A DNA stretch of 5,539 nt, from assembly GCA_030042765.1 (NCBI GenBank), contig JASHZA010000305.1, positions 1 to 5,539 of the forward strand. Direction: 5' to 3'. Shown here piece by piece: positions 1-5,539 of the stretch. The notes under the pieces were generated by a model. That model did not search any database. It was not told the DNA's origin and saw only the letters and a program-made list of their open reading frames with translations. The stretch is from Candidatus Binataceae bacterium (GTDB lineage Bacteria; Desulfobacterota; Binatia; Binatales; Binataceae). Position 1 is the stretch's first letter; every line of letters begins with the position of its first letter. The position numbers and the translations under genes are program-made.

Positions 1-53
1 GAGTGCGTGGGTTTCGCCGTGAGTCCGATTGGTCTTTCGATTTTCTCAGCCAT
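1..53 (-). CDS. 5' end of an unidentified gene, truncated by the window edge
   Basis: An ATG at 51-53 opens a minus-strand frame that reaches base 1 with no stop. It gives 17 residues, MAEKIERPIGLTAKPTH, after which the window ends. A purine-rich AGGGGA lies just upstream (about 62-68 on the top-strand numbering) at a workable distance, which is the main reason to take it as a real start. It begins 43 bases after the stop of the hydrolase gene and has the same orientation, so the two could be co-transcribed. The peptide is too short to assign to a family. Its reality rests on the start codon, ribosome-binding site and gene order only. Confidence 0.45.
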   Translation of the reverse strand, partial: MAEKIERPIGLTAKPTH

Positions 54-96
54 GCTATTGCTTCCCCTGCTGAATCTGGTTGAGAGCCTTACCTAT

Positions 97-846
97 TTAG
101 TCCGCCCGCAGGGTCTCCTGAAAGAGCGTTAGCAGCGACGTCCAGTGACGCTCGGCAGCTTCCTTGTTGAAGACCGGCAGATCGGGTACTGCGAACCCGT
201 GACGTGCGCCCGGATAGGTTTCGACGACATGGTTCACGCCGGCGTCGGTCAACGCTTTTTCGAGACGGACCTTCTGTTCGTCCGGGAAGCTCGCGTCTTC
301 GATCGCTCCGGCTACATACACGCGCCCGGTTATGCCCTTCACATAGTTATGCGGACTGTCTGGTTTGTCGGCTCCCAGATTGCCTCCATGAAACGAAGCA
401 ACAGCCGCAAATCGATCAGGAAAGGCGCCCGCTGCGGTCAGGCTGGTGTTGCCGCCCATGCAATAGCCAGTGGCGCCAAAACGCTTTCCCTTTACGTCGG
501 GCCGCGACGAAAGATAGTCGATGAATGCACTCGAGTCCGAGACCTTGCGATCGCGATCGAGGCTGTTGACCCATTTCATCAACTCGCCCATCGAGGCCTG
601 ATTGCCCAATACTTCGGAGGGCACCTTTGGCGGATAGCTCCCAAAGCGATAATAGAGATCGGGCTGCAGAACGAGGTATCCGGCGTCGGCCAGCCGCTGG
701 CCCATCTCCCACATGACGGGGCGGATACCCAGACCGTCCATATAGAAAATTACTGCGGGCCAAGGTCCTTTTCTATTGGCAGGCGTGAAGACGGACGCTG
801 GGCAATTGCCGTCGCGGGTCTTGATCGAGATTGCATCTCGGGGCAT
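97..846 (-). CDS. Dienelactone hydrolase family protein (alpha/beta hydrolase)
   Basis: This 249-residue cytoplasmic hydrolase is close to the usual length of the dienelactone hydrolase (DLH) family. The nucleophile elbow is G-Y-C-M-G-G with Cys129 as nucleophile, the characteristic DLH Cys in place of Ser. Asp184 (in GAIEDASFPDE) and His216 (in GARHGF) complete the expected triad. The early part shows the oxyanion-side strand AVIFYMDGLG and the PDLYYRFG segment of the family. There is no signal peptide. The ATG start is supported by an AAGGAG 8 bases upstream (855-860). Family members hydrolyse lactones or esters. The true substrate is unknown, and the MDGLG strand differs from classical chlorocatechol-pathway DLH, so that pathway should not be assumed. 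It follows a BVMO gene, which suggests it acts on an ester or lactone made by that enzyme; this is inference. A terminator lies between them, so it probably has its own promoter. Confidence 0.93.
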   Translation of the reverse strand: MPRDAISIKTRDGNCPASVFTPANRKGPWPAVIFYMDGLGIRPVMWEMGQRLADAGYLVLQPDLYYRFGSYPPKVPSEVLGNQASMGELMKWVNSLDRDRKVSDSSAFIDYLSSRPDVKGKRFGATGYCMGGNTSLTAAGAFPDRFAAVASFHGGNLGADKPDSPHNYVKGITGRVYVAGAIEDASFPDEQKVRLEKALTDAGVNHVVETYPGARHGFAVPDLPVFNKEAAERHWTSLLTLFQETLRAD

Positions 847-942
847 CAGTTCCTCTCCTTGGCGTTATTGAGAACTGCCACTAACTTATACGCACTGTTC
901 AACGGATCCTGCGGTCAACGGAAATCAGAAGTAAGCTAACAG

Positions 943-974
943 AAAAAAGGTCCAGCAGCTCACTCCCTGGAGCC
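943..974 (-). terminator. Rho-independent terminator after the BVMO gene
   Basis: Read on the minus strand, GGcTCCAG (974-967) pairs with CTGGACC (955-949), giving seven base pairs with one bulged C and an 11-base loop. Six T residues (948-943) follow directly. It begins about 37 bases after the BVMO stop codon and ends about 95 bases before the hydrolase start. Position, orientation and T-run fit an intrinsic terminator. The loop is rather long, so its strength is uncertain. Confidence 0.65.
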
Positions 975-1011
975 TCTTTATTAAGGTACGGCTGACACTC
1001 GTCAGACTCTT

Positions 1012-1650
1012 TTACTCCACTAGAAGATCTTCCTGGAAGTAGGGCCGCACGGTCCGGCTCGCTAGCGCGTCGGGATCGCCGGTGCGGTGACCGTTAGCCT
1101 GACCGTCGAGCGGATCCCGCAGCCAAGTCCAGATCTTTCTGATGTCGATCGGATTATTCGCCGCCGACCGCCCGCTATCGTTCTTGTAGTAGTTGTGAGC
1201 GCGCGAATCCTTGTAGATCATCAGGGCTTCGGCCTTATCGACCTCGTCGTTGTAGCGCCAATACCCATCGAGCGAGACGTCAACGGTGCTCTTCTTCTGC
1301 GTAATCAAACCGCCGATGCATCCGAGCGCGAACCGCGTGACCATCTCCTCGAAATCGACGATTTGGAGGCCTCCGAAGTTATTCGTGTTGGGGCCGTAGA
1401 TCATGAAGAAGTTGGGGAACCCCGGAAGCATCGTGCCGAGATAGGCGCGCGCGCCGTCCTTCTGCCAGAGTTCCTCGATGGGTTTGTTTTCGCGTCCTCG
1501 AATCTCCATTGGCCAGAGGAAATCGTTGGCCTTGAAGCCGGTGGCGTAAACGATGATATCGAGCGGAATTTCCTTGCCGCCCTTTAGCTGAATACCCTTC
1601 GCCGTGATTTTCTCAATCGGATCAGTGACGAGCGTCACGTCGTCGCGCAA
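1012..1650 (-). CDS. C-terminal part of the BVMO, out of frame with the N-terminal part
   Basis: This is the distal fragment of the same monooxygenase. Its frame is open from 1737 and carries recognisable family sequence from 1716. The first possible start codon is a TTG at 1650, with no reason to think it is used, so the fragment is probably a disrupted tail and not a gene. It contains IIVYATGFKANDF, the conserved ATGF motif near the C-terminus of this superfamily (about residues 503-506 of the repaired protein), then GFPNFFMIYGPNTN, typical of BVMOs. The C-terminus ends normally at a TAA after DLLVE, with the terminator downstream. Confidence 0.6.
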   Translation of the reverse strand: MRDDVTLVTDPIEKITAKGIQLKGGKEIPLDIIVYATGFKANDFLWPMEIRGRENKPIEELWQKDGARAYLGTMLPGFPNFFMIYGPNTNNFGGLQIVDFEEMVTRFALGCIGGLITQKKSTVDVSLDGYWRYNDEVDKAEALMIYKDSRAHNYYKNDSGRSAANNPIDIRKIWTWLRDPLDGQANGHRTGDPDALASRTVRPYFQEDLLVE

Positions 1651-1732
1651 AAGCGCGTCGTAAATCGAGTAATCCGTATCGATGATGATCGGACGCGCTG
1701 AATAGGGCGGCGCAACGGTGTCATCTTCTCGA

Positions 1733-3049
1733 TCAGATCAGGACGGCTTGCCAGCTTGCGTTTGATGAACCGAGCTGCTGATCTCTGATCGGCTTGTTGA
1801 GGGCGCTTCTCGCATGCTGATCCTCGAACTGGGGATCGATACGCATGATCGGCGCAAAGGTTTGCGGCCCGGCCAGCCAGCTAAGGCGGAAGCGGATGAA
1901 ATTCCGGATATACGGGTAGTTACGATCGAGCCAGTTGACCTGCGACGGAAAGGGGTCCAGATAGCTCTTCGTATCGAAGCACCAGTTTGGCGTGCGCTGA
2001 GCAACGTACGTATGACCGGCGAGTTTCGCGAGTTCCGGCACCATTTGATAGCCGGTGGCGCCGGTGCCGATCACTGCGACGTGCTTACCCTTTAGATCGA
2101 GGCCTTTGGGCCATCGCGCAGTATGAAAGGCCTTACCCTCGAAGGTCTCCATCCCTTCGATATCCGGCATATTGGGACGCGACAGGAATCCGACGCTTGC
2201 GATAACCGCATTCGCATGCCAAACGCGCGGTCCATCGGGACCTTCGGCCCTGATCTCCCACAGCTTGGCGGCTTCGTCCCAAACGATCGACTTGACCTCC
2301 GTCTTGAAGGTGATGTCTTTCCGAATATCGAAATTGTCAGCCACCCATCTGAAATATTTCAGATTCTCGCGTTGAGGGCAGAACGCATTCGGATATTCGA
2401 AATCGACGCCGTAAATGTGGGTATAGGTGCGACTGGGCGAGTCGACGCGGGCTCCGGGGTACTGATTTTCGTACCAGGTGCCTCCCACCTCGTCGTTCTT
2501 CTCGATTACGAAATAAGTGATGCCGGCGTGCTTCAGTTGAACCGCGGCATTGAGCCCGCCCATACCTGCTCCGATGACTGCAACCACGAATTTCTGTACG
2601 TCTTGCGATGCTGGTGGATCAGACCAGACGAGGGATCGTGCCCACGGATCGAGGGCCAATTGCTCCACCCACATCTCCAATTCGGAGGCGGGAATGTCAG
2701 CTCCGGCGCAAAGGTTGAGACTGCGCGAGATGCGCTCAGGCGTGCCGCAGGGAATATCCGGAGCGCCCTTATCGCGGTACGACTTGAGAAACGCCGCCGC
2801 CTTCGCCTGAATCATCGCGACCTGAGCCGGATCCGAGACATCGGCCTTGGACTGAACGATGGCAAGCTCTTTCGACGCGTTACTTGCTTGGGAGTGTTTG
2901 ATATCCGCCACCGTCGCCTGAGTAGCGGCGATACTCTCGTCGCCTGTCAGTTGATAGACAAGCCCGCGAAGCACCATCGGGTCGGCATACTTCACCGCCT
3001 CGTCGATCATTTCATCTGTAGCATTGAGCAATTCAGACCTATCGATCAT
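1733..3049 (-). CDS. N-terminal part of the BVMO: extension, FAD and NADPH domains
   Basis: This is the longest intact piece of the broken monooxygenase, 438 codons, of which about the first 426 are genuine and the last dozen are out-of-frame readthrough to a TGA. Residues 1-150 form a helix-rich extension without a nucleotide-binding motif, as in the 4-hydroxyacetophenone monooxygenase group and unlike the shorter cyclohexanone type. The FAD-binding GAGMGG is at 160-165, followed by the conserved EVGGTWYENQYPGARVDSPS. The BVMO fingerprint FEGKAFHTARWP is at 303-314, with the key His309 and Trp313. The NADPH-binding GTGATG is at 328-333. These motifs separate it from ordinary flavin-containing monooxygenases. 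The fragment alone would lack the C-terminal part of the fold and is unlikely to be active. Confidence 0.85.
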   Translation of the reverse strand: MIDRSELLNATDEMIDEAVKYADPMVLRGLVYQLTGDESIAATQATVADIKHSQASNASKELAIVQSKADVSDPAQVAMIQAKAAAFLKSYRDKGAPDIPCGTPERISRSLNLCAGADIPASELEMWVEQLALDPWARSLVWSDPPASQDVQKFVVAVIGAGMGGLNAAVQLKHAGITYFVIEKNDEVGGTWYENQYPGARVDSPSRTYTHIYGVDFEYPNAFCPQRENLKYFRWVADNFDIRKDITFKTEVKSIVWDEAAKLWEIRAEGPDGPRVWHANAVIASVGFLSRPNMPDIEGMETFEGKAFHTARWPKGLDLKGKHVAVIGTGATGYQMVPELAKLAGHTYVAQRTPNWCFDTKSYLDPFPSQVNWLDRNYPYIRNFIRFRLSWLAGPQTFAPIMRIDPQFEDQHARSALNKPIRDQQLGSSNASWQAVLI

Positions 3050-3103
3050 CAGCGCAGCCCTTCCTATGGTCTCGGCGTAAAATTGTCCGAGCGATCATCG
3101 TCC

Positions 3104-3132
3104 CTACTAGCCAGACTTGGGTTTTCCGTCAA
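3104..3132 (-). promoter_or_regulatory. Possible sigma-70 promoter of the BVMO gene
   Basis: On the minus strand TTGACG (3127-3132) matches the -35 consensus at five of six bases. A 17-base spacer separates it from TAGTAG (3104-3109), a poor -10 with three of six matches. It would start transcription about 50 bases before the BVMO ATG. Only the -35 and spacing are good, so this is a weak candidate. Readthrough from the tRNA is an alternative. Confidence 0.3.
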
Positions 3133-3197
3133 GACGAAGCCGACCGGCGAGGAAAGCGGAAGTGGTTGGGAGAGAGGCCAAGCCGTGCCATCGACTG

Positions 3198-3269
3198 TGC
3201 CCCGGCCGGGAGTCGAACCCGGACTTGAGGTTCCGGAGACCTCCGTGATGTCCTTTTCACTACCGGGGC
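3198..3269 (-). tRNA. tRNA-Arg, anticodon CCG
   Basis: The 72-base minus-strand sequence folds into a full cloverleaf. The acceptor stem is GCCCCGG/CCGGGGC (7 bp), the D stem GTGA/TCAC, the anticodon stem GAGGT/ACCTC around the loop CTCCGGA, and the T stem CCGGG/CCCGG with loop TTCGACT. The loop gives anticodon CCG, reading Arg codon CGG. The D loop AAAGGACA has an A after the GG pair, the A20 identity base of bacterial arginine tRNAs, and the discriminator base is A. The variable region is only four bases. The 3' CCA is not encoded, so it must be added by the nucleotidyltransferase. The gene lies 91 bases after the phosphatase stop. Confidence 0.96.
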
Positions 3270-3290
3270 GCAACCAAGGCAGACGGACTC

Positions 3291-3319
3291 AATATACCAG
3301 CATCCGCGACAGAACAAGC
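3291..3319 (-). promoter_or_regulatory. Likely promoter of the tRNA-Arg gene
   Basis: On the minus strand, TATATT (3291-3296) matches the -10 consensus at five of six bases. It is preceded by TG plus one base, forming an extended -10. The -35 area near 3313-3319 (CTTGTT or TTGTTC, depending on spacing) is weak, which is common with an extended -10. Transcription would start about 15 bases before the mature tRNA 5' end at 3269, giving a short leader for RNase P to remove. Confidence 0.5.
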
Positions 3320-3360
3320 ACGATGCGCAGAGCAGGGCAGGGCACCGCCACGCTCGCGTG

Positions 3361-4227
3361 TCAACCGTGGCTGTTCGCCTCCGGACGCGCCGCGTCCTCG
3401 CGCAGCATCTCGGCGTGGCGACGTTCGGCCTCCGGACGCGCGGCCGCGATCGCTTCGATCATCTGCCGATGCAGTCGACCGTTGCTCGCCACGATCTGCG
3501 CACCCGCGAGATCCAGCGTTGAACCGTCCATGTTGCTGACCTGGCCGCCAGCCTCTTCGACCAGCAGCGAGCCCGCCGCCACGTCCCACGGCTTAAGCCC
3601 GAACTCCCAGAAGGCGTCGACCCGTCCGCATGCGACCCACGCGAGGTCGAGCGCGGCCGATCCGGTGCGCCGCACCCCGTGCGTGCGCAGCATGAACGCC
3701 TCCCAAAACGCCAGGTAGAAACGGCGCCGCTCTCGGCGATCGTAGGGAAATCCCGTAGCGAGCAGCGCACGCTCGAGCGCCGGCGTGCGGGTCACCCGGA
3801 TCGGTTTCCCATTGAGCCGCGCACCCTTGCCGCGATTTGCCACGAACAGTTCCTTCTTGAAGGCGTCGAAAATTACCGCGGTGTGCAGCCGTCCCCGCTT
3901 CTCGTATGCGATCGAGACGCAGAACTGCGGATAGCCGTGCGCGAAATTTGTGGTGCCGTCGATCGGATCGATGACCCACCGATGCTCGCTCGTATTCCCG
4001 CTGGCGCCGCTTTCCTCCGCCAGCACCGCATGCTCCGGAAAGGCGCGCCGCAGCACCTTGATCACTGCCGCCTCCGACTCCCGGTCGGCTTCGGTGACGA
4101 GATCGATCATGTTGCTCTTGCTCGAGATGCTGATCCGGTTGAGCCGCGCCAGATGGACGCGGCCGGCCGCGCGCGCCGCGCGCAGCGCCACTCGTTCGAT
4201 TTCGCTGGTATCAGGCACCAGACGCAA
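3361..4227 (-). CDS. Inositol monophosphatase family protein
   Basis: This is a 288-residue Mg-dependent phosphatase of the inositol monophosphatase/SuhB superfamily, which hydrolyses phosphate monoesters of inositol or related sugar alcohols. The metal-site motifs are all present: LVTEADRESE (41-52), the EE pair at Glu71-Glu72, motif A DPIDGTTNFAHG with Asp87 and Asp90, and motif B WDVAAG with Asp215. The catalytic core matches the family length. About 25 charged residues after 263 form an extra tail containing a repeated AARPEA. It is soluble, with no signal peptide. The start is uncertain: TTG at 4225-4227 is the first start after an in-frame TGA, a GTG lies three codons later, and neither has a well-placed Shine-Dalgarno sequence. 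The first helix, SEIERVALRAARAAG, needs a start here. The gene begins 63 bases after the ABC1 kinase and may be co-transcribed. Exact substrate (inositol phosphate, histidinol phosphate or other) cannot be told. Confidence 0.95.
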   Translation of the reverse strand: MRLVPDTSEIERVALRAARAAGRVHLARLNRISISSKSNMIDLVTEADRESEAAVIKVLRRAFPEHAVLAEESGASGNTSEHRWVIDPIDGTTNFAHGYPQFCVSIAYEKRGRLHTAVIFDAFKKELFVANRGKGARLNGKPIRVTRTPALERALLATGFPYDRRERRRFYLAFWEAFMLRTHGVRRTGSAALDLAWVACGRVDAFWEFGLKPWDVAAGSLLVEEAGGQVSNMDGSTLDLAGAQIVASNGRLHRQMIEAIAAARPEAERRHAEMLREDAARPEANSHG

Positions 4228-4290
4228 GTTATGTCAGCGCGCCGCCTCATGCCAGCCCGTCCGTCCAAAATGTGTGAACAGACGGCTTCC

Positions 4291-5539
4291 TTATTCGGCC
4301 GCTGCGAACTGTTGGGCCGCCATCAGGCTCTGCGCGTACGGCATCAGAGTGGCGAAAAGGTTTACCCGCGAGTCGAGCGTCTTGCCGAGCCCGCTCAGCA
4401 GCCCCATCACGCGATTGACCAGCAACACGTCGGCCGGCACCTCGACGATCGGATTCGCCCGCAACGTTCGCGGCAGATCCTCCGAGAATTCCTCGACCAG
4501 CTCGCGATCGGCGTAGGCGCGGTTGCGCCGCACCGAGTTGCCCAGGAACAGGTTGGCCAGCATCAGCAGCGTCTCGGGTGAACCGTCGCGCGTGCGGAAG
4601 CCTAGGTCGTGGAAGGCCCGCACGATCGCGCTCCGGTCGGAGGTTAGAATCGCAAACGTCAGCCGCACCATCGCGTCGCGAAAGGCCCGCGGAAAATCCT
4701 TGGCCAGCCCGAAGTCGAGCAGCACGATCCGCGGTCCCGGCTGCACCAGGATATTCCCCGGATGCGGGTCGGCGTGGAAAAAGCCGTCGCGCAGGATCAT
4801 CTCGGTGAAAATCTCGATTAGCTTCTGCGCGACCGCGTGCTTGTCGATTCCCGCCTGCTCCATCGCCGCGAGGTCGGTCACCTTAATCCCCTCGACCAGC
4901 TCCATCGTCAGCACGCGCCGCGTCGTCAACTCGCGGCATATGCTGGGTGTCACCACATCCTCGCGCCCCGAGAAATTGCGCGCGATCGTCTCGCAATTGC
5001 GCGCCTCGTTGAGGAAGTCGAGCTCCATCGGAACATACTTCAGCAGCTCGCGCGCGATAATCCGGAAGTCGAAGTCCGGCTCGAGCAGTGCCAACACGCG
5101 TAAGGTGAACATCAGGTTGCGCAGGTCGGCGCGCACAATCCCCTCGATTCCACGATACTGCACCTTGACCGCGCATCGGCGCCCGTCCGCCGTCCGCGCC
5201 ACATGAACTTGCGCGAGCGAAGCGGCCGCCAGCGGACGCGAGTCGAATTCGGCAAACGCCGCTTCGATCGGGCGGCCAAGTTCGCGCTCGACCTGCGCCC
5301 GGATCTCCTCGAACGGATGCGGCGGGACGCGGTCGTGCAGGCCGCCCAGCGTCGTCACCCATTCATCGGGCAGAATATCCGCGCGCGTCGCGATAAACTG
5401 ACCGGCTTTGATCAGCAAGCCCTCGAGCCTGAGCGAGGCTCGGTAGAGGGCGCTGGCAGCCCGCAAGTCCTGCCGGCGGTAGCGCTCTTCTTTGCGCGCG
5501 TTGCTGACGTAGCGCGACCAAAGCTGTACCGTCTTGTAA
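4291..5539 (-). CDS. ABC1/AarF/UbiB family atypical kinase, 5' end outside the window
   Basis: The frame is open from the TAA at 4291 to the window edge. Family sequence (YKTVQLWSRYVSNARKEER...) continues upstream of the TTG at 5466, so the true start lies beyond 5539. At least 415 residues are visible. In order: the KAGQ motif of KxGQ (fragment residues 44-47), which guards the active site in this family; the Ala-rich loop PLAAASLAQVH in place of a glycine-rich loop; CAVKVQ with the ATP-binding Lys125; DFLNEARNCE; the catalytic HADPHPGN (255-262); and the DFG metal-binding motif (275-277). All key residues are intact. The last 40 residues hold no clear pair of membrane helices like those ending E. 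coli UbiB, so this is probably a soluble or peripheral relative. Members support ubiquinone or other isoprenoid-lipid metabolism, mostly as ATPases. It is the first visible gene of a possible pair with the phosphatase. Confidence 0.95.
   Translation of the reverse strand, partial: YKTVQLWSRYVSNARKEERYRRQDLRAASALYRASLRLEGLLIKAGQFIATRADILPDEWVTTLGGLHDRVPPHPFEEIRAQVERELGRPIEAAFAEFDSRPLAAASLAQVHVARTADGRRCAVKVQYRGIEGIVRADLRNLMFTLRVLALLEPDFDFRIIARELLKYVPMELDFLNEARNCETIARNFSGREDVVTPSICRELTTRRVLTMELVEGIKVTDLAAMEQAGIDKHAVAQKLIEIFTEMILRDGFFHADPHPGNILVQPGPRIVLLDFGLAKDFPRAFRDAMVRLTFAILTSDRSAIVRAFHDLGFRTRDGSPETLLMLANLFLGNSVRRNRAYADRELVEEFSEDLPRTLRANPIVEVPADVLLVNRVMGLLSGLGKTLDSRVNLFATLMPYAQSLMAAQQFAAAE

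Larger units (their letters stand above)
1012..3049 (-). pseudogene. Flavin-dependent Baeyer-Villiger monooxygenase (HAPMO-like), frame broken twice
   Basis: This is a class B flavin monooxygenase gene that would use FAD, NADPH and O2 to insert oxygen next to a ketone carbonyl, giving an ester or lactone. The reading frame changes at about 1770 and again at about 1717. Between them the third frame encodes FIKRKLASRPDLIEKMTP, and the last frame resumes with VAPPYSARPIIIDTDYS; both are the conserved text expected here in this family. Adding one base at each point gives 2040 bases, or 679 residues, slightly longer than 4-hydroxyacetophenone monooxygenase. No domain is missing. The start has AGGAAGGG 8 bases upstream (3058-3065). 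The 679-residue reconstruction contains an N-terminal extension (1-150), the FAD Rossmann motif, the BVMO fingerprint, the NADPH Rossmann motif and a C-terminal ATGF motif. As sequenced, no full-length protein can be made. A sequencing or assembly error is a real alternative to a pseudogene. Confidence 0.88.

Noticed and set aside
145..939. A 264-codon open frame on the plus strand
   Set aside because: It is antisense to the well-supported hydrolase gene and shows no recognisable motif.
847..942. Promoter of the hydrolase gene
   Set aside because: The minus strand has a TATAAG and two TTGA-type hexamers (TTGACC, TTGAAC), but the spacings to it are 22 and 6 bases, so no acceptable -35/-10 pair forms. 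A promoter is expected here but I cannot place it.
1714..1775. Programmed ribosomal frameshifting in the BVMO
   Set aside because: Each junction would need a -1 shift, but no X-XXY-YYZ slippery heptamer is seen at either, and two such events within 53 bases would be unprecedented for this enzyme family.
3349..3360. Hairpin CACGC-GA-GCGTG directly after the phosphatase stop as a terminator
   Set aside because: The five-base stem would leave only a two-base loop and no T-run follows, so it does not qualify as an intrinsic terminator.
2123..3718. A 531-codon open frame on the plus strand
   Set aside because: It runs antisense through the BVMO, the tRNA and the phosphatase, and its translation shows no domain. 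The minus-strand genes explain the sequence; the length is a by-product of their codon use.
3679..4581. Long plus-strand frames opposite the phosphatase and kinase (also 3950-4516 and 4523-5206)
   Set aside because: They lie opposite conserved minus-strand genes in GC-rich DNA, where stop-free shadow frames are expected; their translations are Arg/Ser-rich and featureless.

Overview
All genes in this window read on the minus strand. From high to low coordinates, the order of transcription, they are: an ABC1/UbiB-family atypical kinase (5' part outside the window), an inositol-monophosphatase-family phosphatase, a tRNA-Arg(CCG), a Baeyer-Villiger monooxygenase (BVMO) whose frame is broken twice, a rho-independent terminator, a dienelactone-hydrolase-family alpha/beta hydrolase, and the first 17 codons of a gene that leaves the window at base 1. 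The genes are ordinary bacterial ones with Shine-Dalgarno sequences where these can be judged. No taxonomic marker is present. A free-living, GC-rich soil or sediment bacterium (proteobacterium-like) is a guess from gene content only.

Right part (about 3361-5539): the kinase and phosphatase are 63 bases apart, co-directional and GC-rich. Hand counts give 43/60 G+C at 3601-3660 and 39/60 at 5041-5100. Both look like housekeeping genes: ubiquinone/lipid-linked ABC1 kinase biology, and a Mg-dependent sugar-alcohol phosphatase. The phosphatase is followed by the tRNA gene, which has its own plausible extended -10 promoter.

Left part (about 1-3197): this is less GC-rich (26/60 at 2281-2340, 30/60 at 601-660) and catabolic in character. 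The BVMO has the long N-terminal extension typical of the 4-hydroxyacetophenone monooxygenase group. It would turn a ketone into an ester or lactone, and the hydrolase gene downstream could open that product. A hairpin plus T-run between them suggests they are separate transcription units. The change in composition and gene type falls at the 3' end of the tRNA, where genomic islands often insert, but no integrase or duplicated tRNA end is visible.

The main anomaly is in the BVMO. Two single-base losses about 53 bases apart (near 1770 and 1717) split an otherwise well-conserved 679-residue enzyme. Restoring one base at each point gives a continuous frame with all family motifs. It is either a very recent pseudogene or a sequencing/assembly error. 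I did not find a convincing undescribed system here.
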